A DNA stretch of 64,000 nucleotides from G963678255 sp963678255 (lineage in GTDB: Bacteria > Cloacimonadota > Cloacimonadia > Cloacimonadales > WRIO01): contig CAXXTW010000002.1 in NCBI GenBank assembly GCA_963678255.2, positions 124,001-188,000 on the forward strand. The letters run 5' to 3'. A program made the translations under genes and the position numbers. Each line of letters begins with the position of its first letter. Position 1 is the first letter of the stretch. Below are positions 49,439 through 58,200 of this stretch, one piece after another. The notes beneath the pieces were generated by a model. The model saw only the letters and a program-made list of their open reading frames with translations. It made no database searches and was not told the origin of the DNA.

Positions 49439-51334
49439 TTAATATACAAAAACAATACCACTATTTGGAAAAATCCACTCTTCCTTATCAGTAAATACTT
49501 CAATAGAATGATCTTGATTAATTATCTTTGGAAATTTATTTTTACCAGAGAATAACGGTATTGTCTCAACTGATTGTATATTTTCAGGAAAGGTGAAATT
49601 AACTTCCAATCCTTTAGTGATTTCAGTCAGATAAATCGTTAGTTGATGCAAGGCACGTGGATACCATGTGATTGTCTCTATTGTAAAAAGAACTTCTTTA
49701 CCAATTAATTCTAATAATTTATCAGAATGACAATTGAATTCCAAACACTCGTTTCTGAGATTCATCTCAGTTTTTAGTTCATACTGATTAATCATCACTT
49801 TGCTGATATTAAAAGTATTTGTATCAACTCTCACATGATCATCCAATAACCATCTATATTCAGTATCTTTCCGAAGGAAGTATCGTTCTAAATTTTTCAA
49901 ATTGTTTGCACAGGCAACAATAAAGTAATTTTGTTGAAGAATTTTATTGAAACATATGCTGGTTTTGACCCTATAATATTCTTCAAAATTTGGATGAATT
50001 TCATTGAGAAACTGAATGTTATGTTTAAAATTATTTCTATAAAAAATGTCTTTATCACTATCCATAAAAAAATATTTAAGAATATCATGATAAATTGCAG
50101 AAGCTAATTCTTTTTTTTGAATTCTTTCTTCAATAGCCTGATGAATAATAGTATTTAATTTTTTGTCTGAAAAATCCCGAGGAATAAATTCTCTTCTCAA
50201 AATTGGTGTTGATTCCTTTATTTGTTCAGATTCTATATAGTATCTTTTTGCTCTACGCCCAATTTGACATAGCAACTCATAGGAAGAACCATGATAAAGA
50301 TTACTAATGAATTCAGCTGATGTTTTTGAATTTTTTCCACCTATTAATATTACATTTTGACCAATTTCCGCTTCAGGAAAAGAATCTAAATTTATCGTAA
50401 TCATATCCATGCTAACTTTACCAATAACTTGAAATATCTCATTCTCAAGTTCAATTAAACCTTTATTTGATAATAAAAAATCATAACCATCAGCATAACC
50501 TACTGGAACAATGCCATATCGCGTATTTTGTTTTAAAAAGTGCGTTCTATTGTAGCCAATACTTTCTCCCTTTTCTGCAATTTTAATGTGAGAGAGACGA
50601 GATTTGAACGTCATAACAGGCAACAAACCTATAGTCTGTCTCAAAGATTCATCTGTATAAACTCCATAACTTAATAATCCCAAACGAACAAGATTCCCAA
50701 CTTCAAAAGAATATTTAACAGCTGCACTGCTGTTAGAAATGTGAATATACTTGATTGTTTCAGATATATCTGCTAGGCAATTGCAAAAATTGTTGTATTG
50801 TTGTAATGTGAATTCTTCATCATTTTCACTAGCTGCAAAATGTGAAAAGACTCCCTCAATAATTAAGTTATTAAATTCTTTGATTTTATGATAAAAATCA
50901 CTAAAAGCTTGATATCTAAAACCATTTCGGTTCATTCCAGTATCAATTTTTATATGAATAGGTATTTTCTTGTTTTTTGTTAAGCAAAAATCACTCAAAT
51001 CCTTGCAAAAATTTATATCTGAAACAGCAGGAGTTAAATCATACTCAATAATTACAGGAATTTCTTCATGTAAAGACGGTGATAAAATAAGTATGGGATG
51101 AGTTATCCCCTGAAATCTTAATAATATCCCTTCTTCTGCATTAGCAACTCCAAGATATACTGCACCTTTTTCTATTGCTTTTTTTGATATTTGAACTGCA
51201 CCATGACCATAGGCATCTGCTTTTACAATTTGAATAAAACCTTGGTCTGGGTTTAAACATTTTTTTATTTGATCAATATTATTACTAAAATTATTCAGAT
51301 TAATTTCAGTCCAGCTTCTGTCTTGTATTAACAT
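49439..51334 (-). CDS. alr: alanine racemase with large C-terminal extension
   Basis: 631 aa. Residues 1-370 are a complete alanine racemase: PLP lysine in VKADAYGHGA (about 39-48), HIKIDTGMNRNGF, the catalytic Tyr in SIGYNRTHF, VGYADGYD and SMDMITI. It supplies D-alanine for peptidoglycan. Residues 371-631 are an added domain that I do not recognise, starting with charged helices (KKLNTIIHQAIEERIQKK) and ending with beta-rich segments (VNFTFPENIQSVE, GIVFVY). Normal Alr ends near 370-390 aa. The extension has no internal start signal, so it appears to be a true fusion. Confidence 0.9.
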   Translation of the reverse strand: MLIQDRSWTEINLNNFSNNIDQIKKCLNPDQGFIQIVKADAYGHGAVQISKKAIEKGAVYLGVANAEEGILLRFQGITHPILILSPSLHEEIPVIIEYDLTPAVSDINFCKDLSDFCLTKNKKIPIHIKIDTGMNRNGFRYQAFSDFYHKIKEFNNLIIEGVFSHFAASENDEEFTLQQYNNFCNCLADISETIKYIHISNSSAAVKYSFEVGNLVRLGLLSYGVYTDESLRQTIGLLPVMTFKSRLSHIKIAEKGESIGYNRTHFLKQNTRYGIVPVGYADGYDFLLSNKGLIELENEIFQVIGKVSMDMITINLDSFPEAEIGQNVILIGGKNSKTSAEFISNLYHGSSYELLCQIGRRAKRYYIESEQIKESTPILRREFIPRDFSDKKLNTIIHQAIEERIQKKELASAIYHDILKYFFMDSDKDIFYRNNFKHNIQFLNEIHPNFEEYYRVKTSICFNKILQQNYFIVACANNLKNLERYFLRKDTEYRWLLDDHVRVDTNTFNISKVMINQYELKTEMNLRNECLEFNCHSDKLLELIGKEVLFTIETITWYPRALHQLTIYLTEITKGLEVNFTFPENIQSVETIPLFSGKNKFPKIINQDHSIEVFTDKEEWIFPNSGIVFVY

Positions 51335-51347
51335 TTTATCTCAACTA

Positions 51348-52532
51348 TTACAAAAAGTCGTTTGTTTTTAACATAAAATCACTTTTATAAATCTCTGTTA
51401 TATATAAATCTGATTCTAAAAGTGACACAATCACAGGTTCAATGAGAATATTTTCATCTGAATCCATGATGGTTTTTACAATGGGTTTTAAAAGGTTTTC
51501 AGGAGTAAATGCCAATACAATGGCAATATAGTTGTTACTAAGTTTTACCACACTTCCAATTGGATAGATCCCAATGGTTTTAATAAAATGATTTACAATT
51601 CTCGGATCGAATTTTATCCCAGATTGTGTGTATATCATTTGAATAGCTTCAGGAGGAGCAATCTTTTTTTTATAAACTCTTATAGTAGTCAGTGCATCAT
51701 AAAAGTCTGATATTGAAACCATTGCAGCAAAGCGATTTATATCATTACCTTTCTGACCATATGGATAACCTTTTCCATCAAAGCTTTCATGATGATGCAA
51801 AACAATTTCTCTTTCGATTTCATCATGCAGATTCTCTTTTTCATAGATTTCATCTCCATAAGAAGGGTGTTTTTGAATTATCAGAAACTCATTATCATTC
51901 AATTTTGAATCTTTATTGAGTATATCGTAAGGTACTTTAGCTTTCCCAATATCATGTAAAAAAGCACCTCTGCCTATAGATAATAATTTTTCTTCAGGGA
52001 AATGTAAATGATAAGCAAAAGCTACTGATATTATGGCTACATTGGCACTATGGGTAAAAGTATATTCATCAAAATTTTTCAAATCTAATAAAGACAATAA
52101 TGCCAAATTATCTCTTTTTAAACTCTTAAATATATTTTCGGCTTGTTTTTTTATGGGAAGCATGTTTATTGCTTTACCGAAACGGGCATTTTCCATTACA
52201 TCATTCAAGATTTCAACACTATTAAAATAAAATTCTTTGGAACGTTGAACTTCTTCTTTTAAATTTGATAAAATTTTAGAAGGATCTTTCATCAGGTTTT
52301 TTGCAATATCCAAAGTCTTTTTTTGTTCATCATCACTTCGATGATCTACAATGCTTAATCTGGAGTTTATGGTTATACTTTTTATTCCTTCATCCAGTAA
52401 ATGTATGATTTGCTCACGAGAAGTAATATAATTACCTGATTGAATAAGGATGTGTCCTTTATGATCAAATACATCATTAAATATACACATCCCAATTTTT
52501 AAATCTTTAATAAAAATTTCTTGAAATTCCAT
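51348..52532 (-). CDS. HD-GYP domain phosphodiesterase
   Basis: 394 aa. An N-terminal DUF3391-like segment (IFIKDLKIGMCIFNDVFDHKGHILIQSG) precedes the HD-GYP domain with HSANVA, FLHDIGKAKVP, HHHESFDGKGYP and the late SDFYDALT metal ligand. It probably hydrolyses cyclic di-GMP. No receiver or sensor domain is present. It lies 9 nt after the PhoH-like gene and 13 nt before alr, in one operon. Confidence 0.88.
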   Translation of the reverse strand: MEFQEIFIKDLKIGMCIFNDVFDHKGHILIQSGNYITSREQIIHLLDEGIKSITINSRLSIVDHRSDDEQKKTLDIAKNLMKDPSKILSNLKEEVQRSKEFYFNSVEILNDVMENARFGKAINMLPIKKQAENIFKSLKRDNLALLSLLDLKNFDEYTFTHSANVAIISVAFAYHLHFPEEKLLSIGRGAFLHDIGKAKVPYDILNKDSKLNDNEFLIIQKHPSYGDEIYEKENLHDEIEREIVLHHHESFDGKGYPYGQKGNDINRFAAMVSISDFYDALTTIRVYKKKIAPPEAIQMIYTQSGIKFDPRIVNHFIKTIGIYPIGSVVKLSNNYIAIVLAFTPENLLKPIVKTIMDSDENILIEPVIVSLLESDLYITEIYKSDFMLKTNDFL

Positions 52533-52541
52533 AAACCTTAT

Positions 52542-53972
52542 TTAGAAATATTTAGCTGCAATATCAGCTAATTTAGAACGTTCTCCTTTTTCGAGAGTTA
52601 TATGTCCTACCAATGGCTCATCTTTTAGTTTTTCTGCTGCCATAGATAATCCGTTAGATTCAGAATCTAGATAGGGTATATCAATCTGATAAGGATCTCC
52701 TGTTAATATTACTTTTGTTCCTTCGCCAGCTCTGGTAATGATTGTTTTCATTTCATGAGGTGTTAGGTTTTGAGCTTCATCAATAATCATATATTGATTT
52801 GGAAGACTTCTACCTCGAATATATGTTAAAGGTTCTAGTTCTATAAACCCAAAATCAAGATAATCCTGAAGAGATGGTGTTTTTTTTCCAAATATTTTAC
52901 CATTCTCGATATTTTGTTTTTGTTCATGTTGAGAAAGTAATATTTCCATATTATCATAGATAGGTTGCATCCAAGGGTTAAATTTATCTGCTTTTGAGCC
53001 AGGTAAAAACCCAATATCTTTTCCTAAAGGTGATATTGGACGAGAAATTACCAATCGGGTATATGTATTTGTTTCTACAACTTGTTTTAATCCTGCTGCA
53101 ATTGCCAGAAGAGTTTTCCCTGTACCTGCTTTTCCAATTAAACTCACCAGTTTAATTGAATCATCCAATAAAAGATCTAAAGCAAACTCCTGTTCTTCAT
53201 TACGGGCTTTAATACTAAATACTTCTTCAGCATCTTTATAGGTGGTCAAAGGATATATTGTTTTGTTATCAAAAGAAAAGCGTCCTTTTATATAAGGATT
53301 ACTTTCATTTTCTTTATCATGAATTCTTATAAACTGATTAGGAAAAAAATCTTCACTGGTTGGCTCGTAAAATTTCGAATCTCTATATTGGCAATAATCT
53401 TTATGAGATAAATGAATATCTTTTACCCCGGTATATAACTCTTCAAAATTTATGGTTTCGTTCTCATAGTTTTCAGATTTTAACCCGACAGCATCAGATT
53501 TAATTCTTACATTAGCGTCTTTGGAAATGAGGATTACAGTATTTTTTGGATAGGATGTTTTATAATGATAGGCTGTTCCTATAATTAAATTATCGTTTAC
53601 ATCTTGAAAATGTAATTCTTCTTTTATTTCGTTGATTTTATGATTGATAGCTACTATTATGATACCATCTTTTTTGGTATAAACACCGTCTTTTAATGAG
53701 CCTCTGGATCTTAATTCATCCAAATATCTCCCAATTTGACGTGCATTACGTCCTTTTTCATCCAATCCCTTTTTAAAATTATCAATCTCTTCTATTACTA
53801 CAATAGGGATTACTACAACATTTTCATGAAAATTAAACAAAGATTGCGGATTATGTATCAAAACATTTGTGTCTAATACAAAGATTTTCCTATTTCCAAA
53901 ATCAGGATGGTTAACTGTTAATTTGATACTAAAATCACCAGAATCAGTTTCTTTAACTTTTATTTCTTTCAT
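52542..53972 (-). CDS. PIN-domain/PhoH-family ATPase (YlaK-like)
   Basis: 476 aa. The N-terminal PIN ribonuclease domain has FVLDTNVLIHNP and VVIEEIDNFKKG acidic residues. The C-terminal PhoH domain has a Walker A in LIGKAGTGKT (about 280) and Walker B in MIIDEAQNLTP, with ILTGDPYQID. PIN-PhoH proteins act as ATP-driven RNA unwinding ribonucleases. First gene of the operon running through the HD-GYP gene to alr. Confidence 0.92.
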   Translation of the reverse strand: MKEIKVKETDSGDFSIKLTVNHPDFGNRKIFVLDTNVLIHNPQSLFNFHENVVVIPIVVIEEIDNFKKGLDEKGRNARQIGRYLDELRSRGSLKDGVYTKKDGIIIVAINHKINEIKEELHFQDVNDNLIIGTAYHYKTSYPKNTVILISKDANVRIKSDAVGLKSENYENETINFEELYTGVKDIHLSHKDYCQYRDSKFYEPTSEDFFPNQFIRIHDKENESNPYIKGRFSFDNKTIYPLTTYKDAEEVFSIKARNEEQEFALDLLLDDSIKLVSLIGKAGTGKTLLAIAAGLKQVVETNTYTRLVISRPISPLGKDIGFLPGSKADKFNPWMQPIYDNMEILLSQHEQKQNIENGKIFGKKTPSLQDYLDFGFIELEPLTYIRGRSLPNQYMIIDEAQNLTPHEMKTIITRAGEGTKVILTGDPYQIDIPYLDSESNGLSMAAEKLKDEPLVGHITLEKGERSKLADIAAKYF

Positions 53973-54049
53973 TAATAAGCCTCCCTTTTATTTGTAATCA
54001 ATATATATTATTCTTAAACTAACGTCAATTAATAAATACGAGTAGTTTT

Positions 54050-54072
54050 AAAAAAGGGGTGTAAAACACCCC
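54050..54072 (-). terminator. terminator of pyr operon
   Basis: On the minus strand a 7-bp stem (GGGGTGT/ACACCCC, positions 54072-54056) with a 3-nt loop, then six T. Its 5' arm doubles as the fourth G tract of the TTAGGG repeat next to it. Confidence 0.88.
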
Positions 54073-54093
54073 TAACCCTAACCCTAACCCTAA
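54070..54093 (-). repeat. four TTAGGG repeats (telomere-like, G-quadruplex potential)
   Basis: The minus (mRNA) strand carries TTAGGG four times in a row, starting 6 nt after the pyrD stop codon. The four G tracts (54090-54088, 54084-54082, 54078-54076, 54072-54069) meet the usual pattern for an intramolecular G-quadruplex. Confidence 0.9.
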
Positions 54094-54099
54094 TGTTGA

Positions 54100-55008
54100 T
54101 TATTCAATCCCTGAAACTGTTCCAATGATATCTTTTAAATTTAATTGTTTCTCTAATAAAAATTTATCTAGCTCTTTAATTATTTCTACAGGACATAATG
54201 GATTACTAAATTGAGCTGTTCCTATAGCTACTGCTGATGCTCCTGCATAGAAAAATTCAAGACAATCCTTAAAATTATAGATTCCTCCCATAGCCAATAC
54301 GGGTATTTTAACACTTTTACATACTTTATAGACCATTTGTAATGCTATCGGTTTTATCGCTTGTCCACTATAACCAGCTATTCCTTTTCTGATCATTGAT
54401 TTTCCTGTTTGCCAATCAATGGCCATTCCTAACATTGTATTAATCAAAGCTATTGAATCAGCACCGCCTTCTTCTGCTGCTTTGGCTATTGTAACTATAT
54501 CGGTTACATTGGGAGATAATTTGATTATTAACTCTTTTTCTGTGATTGATGACAACTCTTTACTTAAATTATAAACTACATGTGGATCAACTCCAAATGC
54601 AATACCTTCATTTTCAACATTTGGACAAGATATATTTACTTCATATCCTGAGATTTTATCACAATTTTCAAGTTTTTTTAACATTATGCAAAATTCATGA
54701 ATACTGGATGCAGAAAAGCTAACAATCAAGGGAGTATTTAAAAAATGGTAATTATGGATGGATTGATCTAAAAATGCATCAATGCCTGAATTCTGAAGAC
54801 CAATTGAATTTAACATGCCACATTCAGTTTCATACAATCTAGGAGTAGGGTTTCCTTTTTTTACTTCAGGGGTAATTGTTTTTGTAACGATAGCCCCTAA
54901 ATCATCGAGATTATAAAGACTTGAATATTCTAAACCAAAAGTGCCTGATGCAACTGTTACTGGGTTTTTCATTTCAAGTTTTCCAAGTTTTGTAGATAAT
55001 CTATTCAT
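54100..55008 (-). CDS. pyrD: dihydroorotate dehydrogenase, catalytic subunit (class 1B)
   Basis: 302 aa. MKNPVTVASGTFG, the NSIGLQNSG FMN site, the NISCPNVEN catalytic-loop region (class 1B has Cys as base) and MGGIYNFKD. It oxidises dihydroorotate to orotate and passes electrons to NAD+ through PyrK, encoded just upstream with an 8-nt overlap. Fits an anaerobe. Confidence 0.93.
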   Translation of the reverse strand: MNRLSTKLGKLEMKNPVTVASGTFGLEYSSLYNLDDLGAIVTKTITPEVKKGNPTPRLYETECGMLNSIGLQNSGIDAFLDQSIHNYHFLNTPLIVSFSASSIHEFCIMLKKLENCDKISGYEVNISCPNVENEGIAFGVDPHVVYNLSKELSSITEKELIIKLSPNVTDIVTIAKAAEEGGADSIALINTMLGMAIDWQTGKSMIRKGIAGYSGQAIKPIALQMVYKVCKSVKIPVLAMGGIYNFKDCLEFFYAGASAVAIGTAQFSNPLCPVEIIKELDKFLLEKQLNLKDIIGTVSGIE

Positions 55009-55756
55009 CCCAAATCACCTCTTCTCCTAAAAATATTGGCCCATCTTTGCAAACAGTTTTATATTGAAAATCCTGATCATTTTTTATCTTAACAACACAG
55101 CCATAACAAACACCCATACCGCAAGCCATATATTCTTCTAATGAGGCTTCAACTTTTATTTGATGTTTATATGCAATTTCACAAATCCTTTTCATCATGA
55201 TTTTTGGTCCACAAGTATAGATCCTTTCAACCAGATGACTATCTAAATATTCTTCCAATCCCTCAGTAACATAGCCTTTTATTCCTTCTGAACCATCATC
55301 AGTATAGACTAAATCACAGTTAAAAACTTCTTCAGAATTTCTACCTCCATGCATCCATACACTGTTTGAAAGATTAAAGTGATTTTTAAAGAAGAATAAC
55401 GGTGCATAACCTATTCCTCCAGATATTAGCAGAATTGATTGTTTGGTTTCAGGTATTGAAAACTCATTTCCCAAAGGTCCTAATATGTTAATCTTTACAC
55501 CATTTTCCAGTTTACTCAAATAATCTGTGCCTTGACCAGCAATTTTGATCATGAAACTAATGGTATCCTTTTCGATTTTAAAGATACTAATCGGAATACG
55601 AAGCTTATTCGGAAAGTCAGGCATCTGAATTTCGTAAAATTGACCTGGTTTTCCTAGGTGAGAGTTTAATTTGTATTGAGTTTTTATATCCAAAATAAAA
55701 TAATTATTATTGATTTTGCTTTTTGTAACTAATACGCCTGTCATTTCAAAAGGCAT
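55001..55756 (-). CDS. pyrK: dihydroorotate dehydrogenase electron transfer subunit
   Basis: 251 aa from ATG 55756, which has GGAGAT 4 nt upstream. A longer frame from 55810 would read back through the hairpin and into pyrC and is rejected. FAD-binding ferredoxin-reductase-type fold (LRIPISIF, GGIGYAPLFF) and a C-terminal [2Fe-2S] site (MACGMGVCYGC ... CKDGP). Partner of PyrD. Confidence 0.92.
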   Translation of the reverse strand: MPFEMTGVLVTKSKINNNYFILDIKTQYKLNSHLGKPGQFYEIQMPDFPNKLRIPISIFKIEKDTISFMIKIAGQGTDYLSKLENGVKINILGPLGNEFSIPETKQSILLISGGIGYAPLFFFKNHFNLSNSVWMHGGRNSEEVFNCDLVYTDDGSEGIKGYVTEGLEEYLDSHLVERIYTCGPKIMMKRICEIAYKHQIKVEASLEEYMACGMGVCYGCVVKIKNDQDFQYKTVCKDGPIFLGEEVIWDE

Positions 55757-55771
55757 TGTTATCTCCTTAAT

Positions 55772-55795
55772 AAAAAAAAGGGGTGTCACCACCCC
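55772..55795 (-). terminator. terminator-like hairpin between pyrC and pyrK
   Basis: On the minus strand GGGGTG (55795-55790), a 4-nt loop, CACCCC (55785-55780), then eight T. It stands inside the operon, 5 nt after the pyrC stop and 15 nt before the pyrK start. Confidence 0.8.
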
Positions 55796-55799
55796 ATAA

Positions 55800-57086
55800 T
55801 TATTTTTCAATCACTTGAGATGAATCCCAGGTGATTTTTCCTTCACATATAGTATGTAAGATTTTACCATGCAGTTTTTCTCCAATAAATGGAGTATTTT
55901 TTGATTTTGAAATAATGTTATCTATTGTCAATTCAATAATATCGTTTAAATCAACAATTATTAAGTCTGCGATTGATCCTTCTTTTATGATCCCTGATTC
56001 CAGTTTTAGCCATTCTGAAGGTTTCACTGACATTTTTTCAATTAATAATTCTAAACTTATTGTCTGATTTAAAACTAAATGAGTGTATAAAGACGCAAAA
56101 GCAGTTTCAAATCCGTTAATTCCAAATGGCGCATAGTCAAACTCTTTTTCTTTCTCAAAATCAGCATGAGGGGCATGATCTGTAGCTATAACATCAATTG
56201 TCCCATCAATCAACCCTTCTATTAATGCTAATCTGTCTTTTTCAGAACGAAGAGGTGGTTTTACTTTATAATTGGTATTAAAATCTAATAAAGCTTCCTC
56301 GTTAAAAATCAAATGATGAGGTGTGACTTCACAGGTTACATTAATACCATCTTTTTTAGCTTGTCTAATGAGTTCTACTGATTTAGCTGTTGAAAGATGC
56401 GCCACATGAAGTTTGCATTTCGTTGATTGAGCTAACATTAAATCTCTCATGATAATTATTTCTTCTGCTAATCCTGGAATCCCGCTTAATCCAAGTTTGG
56501 TCGCAATTCTTCCCCCACTGATTTGACCCTTTCCAGCTAGATTGTAATCTTCTGCATGAATAATCACAGGTACATCAAAGTTCATGGCATACTTCATAAT
56601 ATTTTGCTGAAGTTTTGCATTTTGTACACATTTCCCATCATCTGAGATTGCAATAATGCCACCCTCTTTCATAGTAGCAATTTCTGAAATCTCTTTTCCT
56701 TCAAGTTTTTTACTGGATGCTCCAATGACTTTTACTTTGCATAAACCTAAGTCTTTTGCCTTTCTTTGAACATATTCAACTGATCCAATATTATCTATTA
56801 CAGGGTCAGTGTTTGGCATGGCACAAATTGTAGTAAATCCACCTTTAGCTGCTGCTGTAGTTCCTGTATGTATATCTTCTTTATAAGTTTGGCCAGGATC
56901 TCTTAAATGACAATGTAAATCTACAAAACCGGGGAAAAGATAGTTGTCTTTTGCCTCTATAACATTATCTGCTGGTTCTTCAATAGTTTCTGCTATTTTT
57001 ACAATTCTATCTTTTTCAATTAGAACATCTGTTTTTTGAAATTTCTGATTTATATATGTTTGAGCATTTTTAATTAATATAGACAT
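55800..57086 (-). CDS. pyrC: dihydroorotase
   Basis: 428 aa, type I (long) dihydroorotase. The metal site is DLHCHLRDPGQTYKED near 57-72; further motifs are AMPNTDPV, the IIHAED and HVAHLST histidines, and ATDHAPH with the catalytic Asp. It closes carbamoyl-aspartate to dihydroorotate. It starts 14 nt after pyrB; GGAGGAAAA precedes ATG. Confidence 0.94.
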   Translation of the reverse strand: MSILIKNAQTYINQKFQKTDVLIEKDRIVKIAETIEEPADNVIEAKDNYLFPGFVDLHCHLRDPGQTYKEDIHTGTTAAAKGGFTTICAMPNTDPVIDNIGSVEYVQRKAKDLGLCKVKVIGASSKKLEGKEISEIATMKEGGIIAISDDGKCVQNAKLQQNIMKYAMNFDVPVIIHAEDYNLAGKGQISGGRIATKLGLSGIPGLAEEIIIMRDLMLAQSTKCKLHVAHLSTAKSVELIRQAKKDGINVTCEVTPHHLIFNEEALLDFNTNYKVKPPLRSEKDRLALIEGLIDGTIDVIATDHAPHADFEKEKEFDYAPFGINGFETAFASLYTHLVLNQTISLELLIEKMSVKPSEWLKLESGIIKEGSIADLIIVDLNDIIELTIDNIISKSKNTPFIGEKLHGKILHTICEGKITWDSSQVIEK

Positions 57087-57100
57087 TTTTCCTCCAAAGA

Positions 57101-58039
57101 TTATATTTTTCCGCCTAAGATTAAGAAAAGTAGAGCCATTCTTACGGCTACTCCATTAGACACCTGTTGCAAAATTATACTTTGATCGCTGTCAGCAATT
57201 TCAGGTAATATTTCTATCCCTCTGTTCATTGGTCCTGGATGCATGATTAATGCATCTTTTTTTGCCCATTGGATCGTTTTCTTTGATAATACATAATGTT
57301 TTGTGTATTCTTCTAAGCTGGGGAATAGCCCTTCTGCCTGTCTTTCTAATTGCATTCTTAATCCCATAACAACATCTGCATCTTTCAAAGCTGTCTTTAA
57401 ATCATAGGTTACTTTGCATCCATATACCTCTTCCATAAAACCTGGTACTAAGGTAGTTGGTCCACAGATGGTAACTTCTGCACCTAATTTTTTCATGCCG
57501 ATCAAATTAGAGCGTACAACTCGGCTATTTGTGATATCACCTACTATTGTTATTTTTAATCCTTGTAAACTACCCATTTTTTCCCAAATGGAATACATAT
57601 CTAGTAATGCCTGAGTTGGATGAGCATGTCTCCCATCCCCACCATTAATTACTGGTTTTCCTGAATACTTATTTACCATTTGAGGTGAACCAGGTGAAGA
57701 ATGACGAATTATGTATAAATCTATTCCCATTGCATTTAAGGTTGCTACTGTGTCTTGTAAACTTTCTCCTTTTTGTAAGGCTGAGGTGCTTTCCTGAAAA
57801 CTTACCACATCAGCACTTAATCTACTAGCTGCTAATTCAAAAGACATTCTTGTCCTTGTTGAATTCTCAACAAATAATGTACATACAGTTTTTCCTCTTA
57901 ATGTTGGTAATTTTTTATAATCTCGTTGATTTATTTCTTTCATTACGTTACTGACTTCTAGGATGTTTATGATTTCTTCTGCACTATAATCTTCTAAATC
58001 GAATAGGTTTCTACCTAATAAATTGAAATTTTTATTCAT
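57101..58039 (-). CDS. pyrB: aspartate carbamoyltransferase, catalytic chain
   Basis: 312 aa. Carbamoyl-phosphate site ENSTRTRMSFELAA (about 55-68), the second-subunit lysine in LQKGESL, RHSSPGSPQM, and MHPGPMNRG. First committed step of pyrimidine synthesis. No pyrI regulatory chain is in the window, so control is probably at the mRNA leader. AGGAGGA precedes the start at 5 nt. Confidence 0.94.
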   Translation of the reverse strand: MNKNFNLLGRNLFDLEDYSAEEIINILEVSNVMKEINQRDYKKLPTLRGKTVCTLFVENSTRTRMSFELAASRLSADVVSFQESTSALQKGESLQDTVATLNAMGIDLYIIRHSSPGSPQMVNKYSGKPVINGGDGRHAHPTQALLDMYSIWEKMGSLQGLKITIVGDITNSRVVRSNLIGMKKLGAEVTICGPTTLVPGFMEEVYGCKVTYDLKTALKDADVVMGLRMQLERQAEGLFPSLEEYTKHYVLSKKTIQWAKKDALIMHPGPMNRGIEILPEIADSDQSIILQQVSNGVAVRMALLFLILGGKI

Positions 58040-58112
58040 TTTTTCCTCCTAATTATGTATATGATTTATTGATATTTCTTCTGGAGGTTTATGGTGCGTG
58101 TACATTCATATT

Positions 58113-58146
58113 TCTATCCTTTCTGCCTCACCGGGCAAGATTAAAG
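58113..58146 (-). promoter_or_regulatory. PyrR-binding-loop-like hairpin in pyrB leader
   Basis: On the minus strand the upper stem TTGCC/GGCAG closes a hexaloop CGGTGA that fits the PyrR loop consensus C-N-G-N-G-A. It is followed by a purine-rich AAAGG and a GGAT that can pair with upstream AATC, as in known PyrR sites. A CCTCC about 35 nt before the gene (58087-58083) can pair with the pyrB Shine-Dalgarno GGAGG (58049-58045). No pyrR gene is in the window. Confidence 0.6.
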
Positions 58147-58160
58147 AATTACTCTATCAA

Positions 58161-58187
58161 AAAATACATAAGAAAACTTTTTGTCAA
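58161..58187 (-). promoter_or_regulatory. possible promoter of pyr operon
   Basis: On the minus strand TTGACA (58187-58182), a 15-nt spacer, TATTTT (58166-58161). The spacer is short, but the leader hairpin follows at a suitable distance. Confidence 0.4.
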
Positions 58188-58200
58188 TATTTTTTTTATT

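Noticed and set aside
54061..54093. True telomere or linear replicon end
   Set aside because: Only four repeats, located inside a chromosome between two operons with normal genes on both sides.
55757..55810. Longer start for pyrK
   Set aside because: It would translate the GC-rich hairpin and overlap pyrC; GGAGAT precedes ATG 55756.
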